A model generated the notes under the pieces. The model had not been told where the DNA came from. It worked only from the letters and a program-made list of their open reading frames with translations, and did not search any database. From positions 1-24,274 of the forward strand of contig JASHQY010000134.1 of the NCBI GenBank assembly GCA_030038885.1: a stretch of 24,274 nucleotides of DNA. The letters run 5' to 3'. How positions within the stretch are numbered: position 1 is the stretch's first letter; each line of letters begins with the position of its first letter. The translations under genes were made by a program, and so were the position numbers. The stretch is from Thermoplasmata archaeon (GTDB lineage: Archaea > Thermoplasmatota > Thermoplasmata > Lutacidiplasmatales > UBA184). Positions 1 through 7,767 of this stretch are shown piece by piece.

Positions 1-840
1 ACGGTCCGTCAGCTCGTGGGCCGCCGATCGGTCGAGTCCACCGATCGTCAGGCGGACGGGCTGGATCTGTCCGGGGCCGAACGGCAGCGGCTCCTGCCCG
101 ACCAGGTAGATCTGGTGGCGGTGGGAGGCGGCGAGCTCGGTGACGAACTCCGCGAGGAACCTCTGCATGCCCGCGTCCGCCATCTGCGTGTCGTCGACGA
201 CCGCGGCGAGTTCGCGGTCGCCCAGCGTTCTCGACGTGAGATCGGCGACCTCCCGAGGGACCGGGGCCCTCGGCAGCTGGGAGTAGTACGCCAGCTGGGG
301 CGCGCCGAGGATGGAGAGCGCGTGCGACAGGGCCGTCACGAACTGCCGAGGGGAGCTCGCGGGGCGGACCGTGAACCAGAACGGGATGCGGTTCCGCTTG
401 GCCCAGCGGATGTGCCGGCTCACGAGCGCGGTCTTGCCCATCCCGGGCGGGCCGTCGATCACGATCACGGACCCTCCTTCGCGCGCGAACTGGACCAGGC
501 GGTCGAGCTCCTCCTTGCGGCCGAGGAACGGGTTCGGTGGGGGCGGCAGGTGCCCGGAGAGCAGCGGGACGTCCTTGGTCTCCCGGGAGAGCCGGGCGCG
601 GCCGAGGTCGGTGATCCGGTAGACCAGCTGCTTCCGAAGTCCGTCCCGAACGGGGCCCCGCCGGCAGCTCAGGAGCCCGTCGTGCACGAGGGCGTCGAGC
701 GGTCGCGAGACCGAGCAGGGGTGGTATCCCAGGGACTTGGCGAGCTCCCGCTGCCCGATCCCGTAGGGCGAATCGTCCGTGGGAGCGTGCGTCTCGATGT
801 AATCGAGCAGCTCGATCGGAAGGTAGCTCTGGCCGCCCAC
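1..840 (-). CDS. Winged-helix / STAND-like P-loop ATPase (3' end beyond window)
   Basis: The reading frame is open from a GTG at 840 to the left edge (280 codons seen), so the C-terminus is missing. An in-frame TAG three codons upstream makes this GTG the only early start. Residues about 25-60 form a winged-helix domain (GQRELAKSLGYH, then a recognition-helix-like stretch). Residues about 104-116 read FLGRKEELDRL, the entry motif of STAND/AAA-type ATPases. Walker A is GPPGMGKTA at about 130-138, and a Walker B-like LAAVVDD lies at about 211-217. Such proteins are usually signal-responsive regulators whose missing C-terminus often carries TPR-type repeats; that part is inference. It is divergent from the small-gene cassette at 934-1493 and shares with it a promoter region holding a palindrome, so autoregulation or control of the cassette is plausible. 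Target and ligand are unknown. Confidence 0.82.
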   Translation of the reverse strand, partial: MGGQSYLPIELLDYIETHAPTDDSPYGIGQRELAKSLGYHPCSVSRPLDALVHDGLLSCRRGPVRDGLRKQLVYRITDLGRARLSRETKDVPLLSGHLPPPPNPFLGRKEELDRLVQFAREGGSVIVIDGPPGMGKTALVSRHIRWAKRNRIPFWFTVRPASSPRQFVTALSHALSILGAPQLAYYSQLPRAPVPREVADLTSRTLGDRELAAVVDDTQMADAGMQRFLAEFVTELAASHRHQIYLVGQEPLPFGPGQIQPVRLTIGGLDRSAAHELTDR

Positions 841-870
841 GTGGAGCTAATTCGACTGGGTACTACTTAG

Positions 871-909
871 ATTTAATTTGTACAAATTAGCGCTTGAGGT
901 TTAAGTAGC
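871..909. promoter_or_regulatory. Divergent promoter with 16-bp palindromic operator candidate
   Basis: This AT-rich patch in GC-rich DNA holds a TATA-like box at 871-878 for the minus-strand ATPase (centre about 34 bases before its GTG) and another at about 900-908 for the plus-strand gene at 934 (about 30 bases before its ATG). Positions 874-889 are a perfect 16-bp palindrome, TAATTTGTACAAATTA, overlapping the first box. A dimeric winged-helix protein, perhaps the adjacent one, could bind here. The TATA calls are by eye. Confidence 0.6.
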
Positions 910-933
910 GAGTTTTCCACAGGGATACCCAAG

Positions 934-1287
934 ATGAGCGCGGACCAGGCGAGCGGGGCCTACCTCGGAGGCATCGGAACGATGCTCGAGGCGGCGGACG
1001 TCTGCCCGTCCTGCGGGCAGGTCCATGCGGACCGCCAGTACGCGTTCCTCCACCGCGGATCGGGCCAGTGCCCGACGCTCGTCCGGGGGAGTTACCCCGT
1101 CGTGAGCCAGCCGTCGGCCCCGATCGAGTCCCACCTGATCCCCGCCGCCCCACGCGCCTCCGACTCGGAGGTGCCGGTCTCGATGGGTTCGCTCCCGCTG
1201 CCTCCCCGGGAGGCCGCGGGCGAGCGCCGGATCCGCACGCTGTCGATGCCCTGGCTGACGCCGCCGGACGTGGGAGGTGTCTTCTGA
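934..1287 (+). CDS. Small protein of unknown function with CPSCG zinc-knuckle-like motif
   Basis: A 117-residue protein that I do not recognise. Near residue 24 it has CPSCGQ, followed by a third cysteine in a GQCP motif about 20 residues later; this could be part of a zinc ribbon, though a full four-cysteine set is not present. The C-terminal half is rich in Pro, Ser and Arg and looks poorly ordered. There is no membrane segment or signal peptide. The start is supported by a TATA-like box about 30 bases upstream, implying a leaderless or nearly leaderless mRNA. The stop codon overlaps the start of the next gene (TGATG), and the pair is followed by a strong terminator, so it is the first gene of a two-gene operon. 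It faces the winged-helix ATPase gene. Confidence 0.6.
   Translation: MSADQASGAYLGGIGTMLEAADVCPSCGQVHADRQYAFLHRGSGQCPTLVRGSYPVVSQPSAPIESHLIPAAPRASDSEVPVSMGSLPLPPREAAGERRIRTLSMPWLTPPDVGGVF
1273..1279 (+). promoter_or_regulatory. Shine-Dalgarno site inside upstream gene
   Basis: GGAGGTG, seven bases before the ATG at 1287, matches the archaeal 16S anti-SD. It decides the start of the 68-residue gene and supports translational coupling to the gene that ends at 1287. Confidence 0.6.
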
Positions 1288-1493
1288 TGCTGCGGACCGA
1301 GCGGGCACCGCTGATCCTGAGCCCGAGCCTCGTGGACGCGCCCCACACGATGGCCCGCGACCTCCTGATCGCGATCGCGCCGCCGCCCCGGACCCACGTG
1401 TACGACCTGTCCGGATGGCCCGACTGGTTGTCCCCGACGTACCGCTCCGGCGGTCACCGGGACGCCTCCCGACTCCGAGGATCCGAGAAGTAG
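1287..1493 (+). CDS. Small protein of unknown function, second gene of cassette
   Basis: A 68-residue protein with no family that I recognise. Its ATG shares a base with the TGA of the preceding gene, and a GGAGGTG site sits seven bases before it, which is why this start was preferred over the longer open frame beginning near 1068. The sequence is basic at the C-terminus and has a Trp-containing centre (GWPDWLSP). There is no cysteine motif and no membrane helix. It ends 38 bases before a strong hairpin terminator. The operon layout and SD site are the main evidence that it is expressed; its function is unknown. It could act with the CPSCG protein made from the same transcript. Confidence 0.5.
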   Translation: MLRTERAPLILSPSLVDAPHTMARDLLIAIAPPPRTHVYDLSGWPDWLSPTYRSGGHRDASRLRGSEK

Positions 1494-1531
1494 GAATGCG
1501 CGCAGGACCTCCCTGATTCACGATGATAAGG

Positions 1532-1574
1532 CCCCCGTGGGGATACCCGGCCCCACGGGGGTCGCCCTTTTTTT
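1532..1574 (+). terminator. Hairpin plus T-run terminator of the small-gene cassette
   Basis: Positions 1532-1542 pair perfectly with 1551-1561 (11 bp, nearly all G-C) around an 8-base loop. Six bases later comes a run of seven T at 1568-1574. The layout resembles a bacterial intrinsic terminator; in archaea the T-run alone can end transcription. It follows the plus-strand pair 934-1493. Confidence 0.7.
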
Positions 1575-1683
1575 CCCCCCGCGGGGCGGCTCCGGAGAGC
1601 GCGGTGCTCCTTTATCAGCCTTCGCCCGCCGGCCGACGCAAACCAGAGATACCCGAGCCCCGTGGCCCCGAACGGTTCAGGTC

Positions 1684-1917
1684 ATGGCAGAGCCGAAGTG
1701 CAGCGTGTGCGGGGGGCCCCTCGAGAACGGGTTCGTGACGACCACCAACGGCTCGGGCCTCTTTTGGTCGCGCGAGTCCGAGACGACCCGATTCCGCCCG
1801 AAGGGACTCGAGGTGCTGGTCCCGACCTCGTTCGGCACGGCGTCTTCCTCGAACCTCGCCGGGCGGCGCTGCGCCCACTGCCAGACGATCCTGCTCGACC
1901 TCACGGCGCGGCGGTAG
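1684..1917 (+). CDS. Small zinc-ribbon protein (DUF6487-like)
   Basis: A 77-residue protein starting MAEPKCSVCGGPLENG, with CSVC near the N-terminus and CAHC near the C-terminus (RRCAHCQTILLD), giving the four cysteines of a one-zinc ribbon. The central part (GSGLFWS, then a hydrophobic strand) resembles small bacterial and archaeal proteins annotated as DUF6487/PF20097; this family link is from memory. The open frame extends upstream to 1537, but the ATG at 1684 places the first CxxC where the family has it, and the upstream part is low-complexity and overlaps the terminator. The last 17 bases overlap the 3' end of the convergent tldE-type gene. Function unknown; possibly nucleic-acid or protein binding. 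Confidence 0.7.
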   Translation: MAEPKCSVCGGPLENGFVTTTNGSGLFWSRESETTRFRPKGLEVLVPTSFGTASSSNLAGRRCAHCQTILLDLTARR

Positions 1918-3337
1918 CGGTCCCGGAGCCCGCTCCCGCGACGGTCATCGACCGCACGAGCAGCGCGGGGGTGTAGACCTCCCCGCACAGGACCGGCCGC
2001 GAGCCCGCGGCCTCGAGGTCGTGGAACAGCGAGGGCCCTCCGTTCGGCGCCATCAGTAGGCCGCCGACCGTCCCGCCCCGGATGGGCTCCGCGAGCTTCC
2101 CGCCGCGGATCCGGTAGCCGAGCCGGATCTCCCCGCCGAACGCGGTCGTCGCTGCCTCCGGGCTTGCCCATCCGATCTGCTGGACCCACAGACCGTCGCC
2201 CGCGGCCTCGATCAGCTCGGCCTCCGTTCCCCCGGTCCCGGGGGCGACGACCGTCGTGCTCGAGCTGGGGGCAACGCGCCCCATGTAGCGGCGCCCGGGT
2301 ACGTGGTGGAAGTACGAGCCGCGCCGAGCGCTCCCGGTCGTCGTCGTGCCCAGGGCGCCGGCGTGGAGCTGGTCGTACAGGAGCGCCGAGACCTGACCCC
2401 CCGTGATCAGGGGCCGGGATCCGCGCGGAGTTCCCTCGTCGTCGATCGGGGTCGTCCCGGCGCCCCAAGGCAGGGTGCCGTCGTCCACGACCGAGAGGCT
2501 CGCGGGACCCACGGTCGTGCCGATCTCCGGCGCCATGTGGCGGAGCTGGGCCGCCCCCGTGAACTTGAACCCGATCACACCCGGGAGGATCGCCTCCAGG
2601 ACCTCGGGCGGAAGGACCACCCGGAGGTTCCCGGACGGCGGCGACGCCGCGCGTCGCGCGTCCCGGGCGCACCGGATCCACTGTTCGACCCGGTCCGGCA
2701 GCGCCTCCGGCCTCAGGCGGCGCTCGGAGCCGGTGTACCAGTACTCCCCGGGCGGCCGGCCCTCGGGCCCCCCGAACGACTTGATCGCGAGCTCCTCCTC
2801 GACCATCGAATGGACGTACCGGGCCGCGACCCCCGAGGAGTTCGCAAGGGTCGTCTCCGCGACGATCGCCTTTACCGATCCGAAGGAGGGTACGGCGTCC
2901 GCCTTCCCCTCGAACGCTCCGCGGAGCGCCGCGACGTACGCGTCGAGCGCGCCGGCCGCGTCCCGTTCGAGCGTCGGATCGAGGATGTCGAACGTTCGGA
3001 GCGGGCCGGGGGCGGTCGGCAACTGGGCCTTCGGTGCCGGGAACTCGCTCCACCGCGCGACCGTCTCGGCCTCGGACACCGTGCGCGCCACGCCGTCCGC
3101 GGACAGCTCGGTCGAGGCTTGGAACCCCACGCCGAGGACGTCCCCGTGCCGCCGGAGGAGCCGGATCCCGTACCCCTCGAGCCGGATCGGACCCCGGACC
3201 ATTTCGACCCGGAGGCCGTTCAGGTGGATCTCGTAGAGCCGCGACCGTTCGGCGAACACGTCCCAGGGCCCCTCCAGCCCCCCGAGCCGGTCGGCGACCC
3301 GGAACGCGGTGTCCGCCGGCGCGCCGTCCGCGCTCAT
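1901..3337 (-). CDS. tldE: TldE/PmbA-type subunit of TldD-TldE metalloprotease
   Basis: A 478-residue protein of the modulator-of-gyrase family (PmbA/TldD). The C-terminal half carries family-typical stretches such as FKFTGAAQLRHM, SVVDDGTLPWGAGTTPIDDEGTPR and a late GEVYTPALLVRSMT. There is no HExxxH motif, as expected for the non-catalytic E subunit that partners TldD. In known systems the TldD-TldE heterodimer cleaves unfolded or ribosomally made peptides, such as the microcin B17 leader and the CcdA antitoxin. The ATG overlaps the stop of tldD by four bases (ATGA), so the two are translationally coupled. The 3' end overlaps the zinc-ribbon gene on the other strand by 17 bases. The physiological substrate here is unknown. 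Confidence 0.88.
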   Translation of the reverse strand: MSADGAPADTAFRVADRLGGLEGPWDVFAERSRLYEIHLNGLRVEMVRGPIRLEGYGIRLLRRHGDVLGVGFQASTELSADGVARTVSEAETVARWSEFPAPKAQLPTAPGPLRTFDILDPTLERDAAGALDAYVAALRGAFEGKADAVPSFGSVKAIVAETTLANSSGVAARYVHSMVEEELAIKSFGGPEGRPPGEYWYTGSERRLRPEALPDRVEQWIRCARDARRAASPPSGNLRVVLPPEVLEAILPGVIGFKFTGAAQLRHMAPEIGTTVGPASLSVVDDGTLPWGAGTTPIDDEGTPRGSRPLITGGQVSALLYDQLHAGALGTTTTGSARRGSYFHHVPGRRYMGRVAPSSSTTVVAPGTGGTEAELIEAAGDGLWVQQIGWASPEAATTAFGGEIRLGYRIRGGKLAEPIRGGTVGGLLMAPNGGPSLFHDLEAAGSRPVLCGEVYTPALLVRSMTVAGAGSGTATAAP

Positions 3338-4728
3338 GCGGGCCCCACGAGCGCGCGCGAGAGGAGGTACGATCCTCCGTCGCCCACGTTGAGGTAGTCC
3401 CCGTGGCCCTTCCCGCACATCCCGGCCGTGATCTCGAACGATCGGGAGGGGCCGGTCCCCCGGATGCTGCGGAGGAACTCGAGCACGCTCCCCGAGAGCG
3501 CCATCGATGACACGAGGTCGGTCAACCGCCCGTGCTCGATGCGGTGGCCGTACTGGACCTTGAGCTGCATCTGCCCGCCGGCCGGGTCCTCCATCCCGCT
3601 CGACCAGCGTTCGAGGAGCACCCCCTCGCCGGCCTCGCGCACGAGCTCGTCGAGCGACCAGTCCCCCGGGACGACCAGCGTGTTCGTCATCCGCACGAAC
3701 GCCCGGCTGAGGAAGTCCGCGCGTCGGGTGTTCCCGGTCGGGGCGGCCCCGAGCAGCGCCGCGCTCTCCCGGTCGTGGAGGGCGCCCACGAAGCGGCCGT
3801 GGTCGATCAGGGTCGTGCGCTGACCGGGGTGGCCCTCGTCGTCGAAGTAGACCGATCCCCACGCCCCGGGGATCGAGCCGTCGTCCACGAGCGTGAGGAA
3901 GTCGGGGCCGACCATCTGGCCCAGGATCGGCTGGAGGTAGGAGCGCTGGCGCACGAACTGGTCGGCCTCGGTGCCGTGGCCGAACGACTCGTGGGCGAAC
4001 GTCGCGGCCACCCCAGGATCCAGGACGACGTTCATCGGGCCCGTGGGCGGGGGCTTCGCGGTCAGGAGCGCGTGGGCCGTCTCGGCGGTCTGGCGCGCCC
4101 GCTCCTCGGTCATCGCGCCGAGGATCTCCTCGCCGCCGATCCCCCCGGAGTCGTAGAAGTTGATCTCGGTGCGCCCGTTCTCGATCGCGATCGGCACGAC
4201 CCCGGTGCGCACTCGGCTGACCCGCTGATAGCACCGGGACCCGGTCGTGTTGAGGTAGTACCGCTCGTCGTCGGCCCAGTCCGCGAGCGCCTGGGTCTCC
4301 ACGATGCCCGGTACCGACATGCTCCAGCGGAACACCTCCCGCTCGAGCGCGACCAGCCGGTCCGTGCCGAGGTCCCGCACCGGGCGCGACGGCATCGCGT
4401 CGTGGGACCCGACGGTCGTCGACGAGGGTCCCGGCGGCGGGGAGGACCCGTCGCCGTGCGCGAGCCCCCGGCCGATCTCCTCGATCGTCGCGGCGATGGC
4501 CCCCGCGTCGAACGCCGACGCCGCGGTCTCGATCCATCGCTGCCCCGTCCAGGCGCGGACCGCGAAGCCGCCGAGCTGGGGGCTCTTCGCCGCGGTGACG
4601 GACTTCGAGTCGACCGAGACGGATTCCCCCTCGCGCCGCTGGGCGAACACCTCGGCGAACGCGGTCCGGGGCTCGAGGGTCCGAAGCAGGCGCTGGAACT
4701 CGTGCTCGTGGTCGCGCAGGTCCGGCAC
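3334..4728 (-). CDS. tldD: TldD-type zinc metalloprotease, catalytic subunit
   Basis: A 464-residue protein with the TldD zinc motif HESFGH at residues 246-251, followed by GTEAD, and a conserved late cysteine in CGKGHGDYLNVG (about residue 438), the expected third zinc ligand. Other family stretches are LVDDGSIPGAWGSVYFDDEG and RRADFLSRAFVRMTNT. The start is a GTG; a TAA lies nine codons upstream in frame, and no better start is seen. It is followed directly by tldE with a four-base overlap, giving a two-gene operon. The product is probably cytoplasmic and works as a heterodimer with TldE in peptide degradation or maturation. No RiPP precursor or modification enzyme is visible next to it, so a housekeeping peptidase role is as likely as a maturation role. 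Confidence 0.9.
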   Translation of the reverse strand: MPDLRDHEHEFQRLLRTLEPRTAFAEVFAQRREGESVSVDSKSVTAAKSPQLGGFAVRAWTGQRWIETAASAFDAGAIAATIEEIGRGLAHGDGSSPPPGPSSTTVGSHDAMPSRPVRDLGTDRLVALEREVFRWSMSVPGIVETQALADWADDERYYLNTTGSRCYQRVSRVRTGVVPIAIENGRTEINFYDSGGIGGEEILGAMTEERARQTAETAHALLTAKPPPTGPMNVVLDPGVAATFAHESFGHGTEADQFVRQRSYLQPILGQMVGPDFLTLVDDGSIPGAWGSVYFDDEGHPGQRTTLIDHGRFVGALHDRESAALLGAAPTGNTRRADFLSRAFVRMTNTLVVPGDWSLDELVREAGEGVLLERWSSGMEDPAGGQMQLKVQYGHRIEHGRLTDLVSSMALSGSVLEFLRSIRGTGPSRSFEITAGMCGKGHGDYLNVGDGGSYLLSRALVGPA

Positions 4729-4843
4729 GCGCGCGCCACTCCCGCGTCCCGCTTAACGCTGCTTCCCGAACGGACCGTGCGGATTCCGCACGCCGAGCGC
4801 ATCGGGTCCTTCGTGGTGGGTCGGCGGACCCGCCCTCAGAGAA

Positions 4844-4860
4844 CTTATACGAGCGGAGGG
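4844..4860 (+). promoter_or_regulatory. TATA-like box and SD-like site before VOC gene
   Basis: CTTATAC at 4844-4850 lies about 26 bases before the GTG at 4873, and a purine-rich GGAGGG lies at 4855-4860. The box position implies a very short leader. Confidence 0.5.
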
Positions 4861-4872
4861 TGAGCGCGCATC

Positions 4873-5307
4873 GTGCCGGTCAAGACGCCCCCGCGCGAGT
4901 TCGGCCTGGTGGGCTTCGACCACGTCGAGCTCAGGGTCCGCAACCGCGAGAAGGCCCGCCGCTTCTTCGTCGAGCAGATGGGCATGGACGTGATCGGCGA
5001 GGGCACGGACCACACGTTCCTCCTGTTCGGGGACCAGGTCCTCGGGCTGCGGGACGCGAAGGAGGGCGAGGCGCCCGGCGGGGTCGACCACCTCGCGCTC
5101 CGGGTCAGCGAGTGGACCGGCCTCCGCAACCGGGTCGCGCGGGCCCGCGTGACGATCGTCGGCGAGAAGGAGCGCACGTACTCGCGCTCGCTCTTCCTCC
5201 GCGGACCCGAGGGCCTCCGGCTCGAGCTGGTGTGGCGCCCGGACCCGAGCATCCACGTCTGCGAGCACCCGCGGCCCCCGGCCGCGCCCGCGGAGGACGA
5301 CGCGTAG
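4873..5307 (+). CDS. VOC-superfamily (glyoxalase-fold) protein
   Basis: A 144-residue protein with one glyoxalase/bleomycin-resistance (VOC) module built as two beta-alpha-beta-beta-beta repeats: GFDHVELRV with KARRFFVEQMGM at residues 14-38, and GVDHLALRV with a final strand RLELVW at about 116-121. The usual metal ligands are present as H17, H73 and E118, so a divalent metal site is likely. Candidate activities include lactoylglutathione lyase-like, methylmalonyl-CoA epimerase-like, dioxygenase or drug-binding functions; sequence alone does not choose between them. GTG start. It is divergent from tldD and converges tail to tail with the aminotransferase gene, five bases away. Confidence 0.8.
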   Translation: MPVKTPPREFGLVGFDHVELRVRNREKARRFFVEQMGMDVIGEGTDHTFLLFGDQVLGLRDAKEGEAPGGVDHLALRVSEWTGLRNRVARARVTIVGEKERTYSRSLFLRGPEGLRLELVWRPDPSIHVCEHPRPPAAPAEDDA

Positions 5308-5312
5308 CCCCG

Positions 5313-6269
5313 CTACTTGGCGCGCACGCGCGCGGCCGCGCGCGCGAGGGTCGGCACCGGGGTGAGCCACTCGGAGTACTTCGGGTCGTCCCCGCGCAGC
5401 GCCCGTCGGAACTCGGCCATGATCGCCCCCGTGATCGGACCCGGCGACCGGGTGCCGATCGTGTAGTGCCCGACCGCCTTGATCGGGGCGATCTCCGCGT
5501 AGGTGCCAGTGAAGAACGCCTCGTCCGCGGTCAGGAGCTCGTTGACCGAGACCAGCTTCTCGACCACCGGGTACCCGAGGTGGCCGGCGATCCGCATCAC
5601 GCTGTCCCGGGTCACCCCGAGGAGGATGTCCGACTCGAGCCCCGGCGTGTAGAGCGTGCCGTTCCGGACGAGGAAGATGTTCTCTCCGGTCCCTTCGGCG
5701 AGGTAGCCGTGGGTGTCGAGCAGGATCGCCTCCTCGTAGCCGTCGAGGGTCGCGTCGGCCCCCGCGAGGTAGCTGTTGATGTAGTTCCCCGCGGCCTTCG
5801 CGAAGGAGGGCAGCGAGTCCGAGTGCGGCTTGCGGAACGGCGAGATCTTCGCCCGGATCCCGTTCTCGGAGCCCTCGCCCAGGTACTTCTTCGCCGGGAT
5901 CGCCGCGATCGCGAGCGAGACCTTGCCCTTGAGGTTCTTGACGCCGAGCGCGGGCTCTCCGCGGTAGACGAGCGGGCGGATGTACGAGGGCAGGACGTCG
6001 TTGGCGGCCTGGGTCTCGAGGATCGCCTGGGAGATCTCCGCGGCGGAGTACGGGATCGGCATGTGGTAGACCTTCGCGGAGGCGACCAATCGCGCCACGT
6101 GCTCCGGCAGGCGGAAGATCGCGGGTCCGTGGGCGGTCTCGTAGGCGCGGATGCCCTCGAAGACCCCGACACCGTAGTGGAGCGTGTGGTTGAGGACGTG
6201 CACCTGGGCGTTCGCGAAATCGACCAGACGACCGTCCATCCAGATCTTTCGCCCCTCCGCCGCCATCAT
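5313..6269 (-). CDS. ilvE: Branched-chain amino acid aminotransferase (class IV PLP fold)
   Basis: A 318-residue fold-type IV PLP enzyme, the normal length for IlvE. It opens with IWMDGRLVDFANAQVHVLNH and GVFEGIRAYET. The PLP lysine is K158 in SFAKAAGNY, and the phosphate and ring contacts follow in GYLAEGTGENIF (about residues 188-199). LGVTRDSVMRIA and FFTGTYAEIAPI are also typical of IlvE rather than of D-amino acid transaminase or aminodeoxychorismate lyase. It would catalyse the last, reversible transamination of Leu, Ile and Val with glutamate/2-oxoglutarate in the cytoplasm. Two adjacent ATG codons (6269 and 6266) are possible starts. A TATA-like box lies at 6327-6335. No other branched-chain pathway gene is adjacent. 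Confidence 0.92.
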   Translation of the reverse strand: MMAAEGRKIWMDGRLVDFANAQVHVLNHTLHYGVGVFEGIRAYETAHGPAIFRLPEHVARLVASAKVYHMPIPYSAAEISQAILETQAANDVLPSYIRPLVYRGEPALGVKNLKGKVSLAIAAIPAKKYLGEGSENGIRAKISPFRKPHSDSLPSFAKAAGNYINSYLAGADATLDGYEEAILLDTHGYLAEGTGENIFLVRNGTLYTPGLESDILLGVTRDSVMRIAGHLGYPVVEKLVSVNELLTADEAFFTGTYAEIAPIKAVGHYTIGTRSPGPITGAIMAEFRRALRGDDPKYSEWLTPVPTLARAAARVRAK

Positions 6270-6326
6270 CGTACCCGGTTCCCGAGGAGTCTCGGAAGTT
6301 CCTCCGGCGTATGGAACGGGTCCGCG

Positions 6327-6335
6327 GTTAAAGAG
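6327..6335 (-). promoter_or_regulatory. TATA-like box for ilvE
   Basis: Read on the minus strand it is CTTTAAC, about 60 bases before the ATG at 6269, which implies a leader of roughly 35 bases. It lies in the short divergent spacer shared with the MFS gene. Confidence 0.4.
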
Positions 6336-6427
6336 CTACCTTGCCCTGCCGGAGGGTGAGCGGCCGCGGACGACGGCCTCGCACGGCGGACGGGCGCAAC
6401 CGCAAAAGGGTCGGTGGGCATCCATCC

Positions 6428-7720
6428 ATGTTGAAGTCGCCGCCGCCCCCCGGCGTGGACGCTGCCGGGGACGAGACCGCACCCGCCCCGGCCGAGGGAC
6501 GGATCGCCCCGGACGTGTGGGGCGTTTCGATCACCAGCCTGTTCTCGGACTGGTCGTACGAGATGGTCCTCGGGATCCTTCCGTTCTTCCTCTCGTTCAC
6601 CCTCGGCGCATCGCCGTTCTTCATCGGGATCGTGAACGGCGCCGCCGACTTCGCGCAGAGCGGGATCCAGAACGTCGCGGGAGGGGCATGGGCCGCCGGC
6701 GCCAATCGGCGCCTCCACGGAGCGCTCGGCTATCTCACGACGACCCTCGCGGACGGGCTGATCGCGGTCGCGGTGGTCTGGCCGCAGGTCCTCGTCCTGC
6801 GGGTCGCGGCGTGGACCGGCCGGGGTTCCCGGCAACCCGTGAAGAAGGCGATCGTCGCGAACGCGAGCCGTCGGGAGAATCAGGGGATCGCCTTCGGGCT
6901 CGAGCAGGCGATGGACTCGGTCGGAGCCGTGCTCGGGACCGCGACCGCGGTCGGGTTGGTCCTCTACGGAGGGATCCGGGAGTTTCGAGAGGACTTCGCG
7001 ATCAGCGTTGTGCCGGGATTCGTCGCGGTCGCCTGCTTCCTCCTCCTGGTCAAGGACCGCAACGTCCGGAAGAGCGCGGCCGGAGGCGGCCGACGGTGGA
7101 CTCCCTGGGCGGACCTCCCGTCCTGGTTCCGCCTGTTCCTGGTCTCGGAGGCGGTCTTCGGCCTCGGGTACTTCAGCATCCTGCTGGCGCTGCTGCGGGT
7201 CGGCCTCGACCTCCTTCCCTCCGCGGGAGGTTCCCTCTCGGAGGTCGTCGTCACGTCCCTGCTGCTCTACCTGCTCTACAACCTCATCTTCTCGGGCCTC
7301 TCCTACCCCGTGGGCCGATGGGCCGACCGGTTGCCCGGCCTCGGCCTTCTCGCCCTCTCGTTCGTGCTCTTCGCGGTCGTCGACGTCCTGCTGCTCGGCT
7401 ACGGGGGCCTCGTCGCGGGGGTCCTCGCGTTCGTCGTAGCGGGCGTCCAGGTCGCGATCCAGGGCGTCACCGAGTCCGCGTGGATCGGACGGCGCATGCC
7501 GGCGGCGGAGGTAGGGTCGGCGTTCGGGTGGCTGGGAACGGTCCAGGGGTTCGCCGTGCTGGGCGGCACGCTCCTGGTCGGTGCCCTATGGACGTACGTC
7601 TCGGCCCCGATCGCCTTCGGAGTGTCCGGTATCCTCTCGGTCGCGGGCGCGGCCCTTCTGCTGCCGCTGATCTACGGTCGTTCGGCCGCGCCCTCCGCCC
7701 CGGTCGCGCAAGGGTCGTGA
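6428..7720 (+). CDS. MFS transporter
   Basis: A 430-residue polytopic membrane protein with about 10-12 hydrophobic segments. The N-terminal part has FSDWSYEMVLGILPFFL and the loop after TM4 reads GRGSRQPVKKAIVAN, followed by GIAFGLEQAMDSVGAVLG, a pattern shared by one major facilitator subfamily in which the fourth loop reads GKGIR..PRDALIAD in better-known relatives. A second MFS-like loop is VGRWADRLPGLG before the later helices. The substrate cannot be inferred. The frame is open upstream to a TTG at 6341, but the ATG at 6428 precedes a short low-complexity cytosolic tail and then the first helix, and AAAAGG about 25 bases upstream could serve as a weak TATA box for a leaderless mRNA. Confidence 0.82.
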   Translation: MLKSPPPPGVDAAGDETAPAPAEGRIAPDVWGVSITSLFSDWSYEMVLGILPFFLSFTLGASPFFIGIVNGAADFAQSGIQNVAGGAWAAGANRRLHGALGYLTTTLADGLIAVAVVWPQVLVLRVAAWTGRGSRQPVKKAIVANASRRENQGIAFGLEQAMDSVGAVLGTATAVGLVLYGGIREFREDFAISVVPGFVAVACFLLLVKDRNVRKSAAGGGRRWTPWADLPSWFRLFLVSEAVFGLGYFSILLALLRVGLDLLPSAGGSLSEVVVTSLLLYLLYNLIFSGLSYPVGRWADRLPGLGLLALSFVLFAVVDVLLLGYGGLVAGVLAFVVAGVQVAIQGVTESAWIGRRMPAAEVGSAFGWLGTVQGFAVLGGTLLVGALWTYVSAPIAFGVSGILSVAGAALLLPLIYGRSAAPSAPVAQGS

Positions 7721-7767
7721 ACGTCGGATCGTCGCGGCCGGGCACACGGTCGCGTAGCGAAACAATA

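Noticed and set aside
16..870. Long plus-strand open frame (284 codons)
   Set aside because: It is the shadow of the minus-strand winged-helix ATPase, whose frame carries Walker A and a clear HTH; the plus frame is Arg/Glu-rich with no domain.
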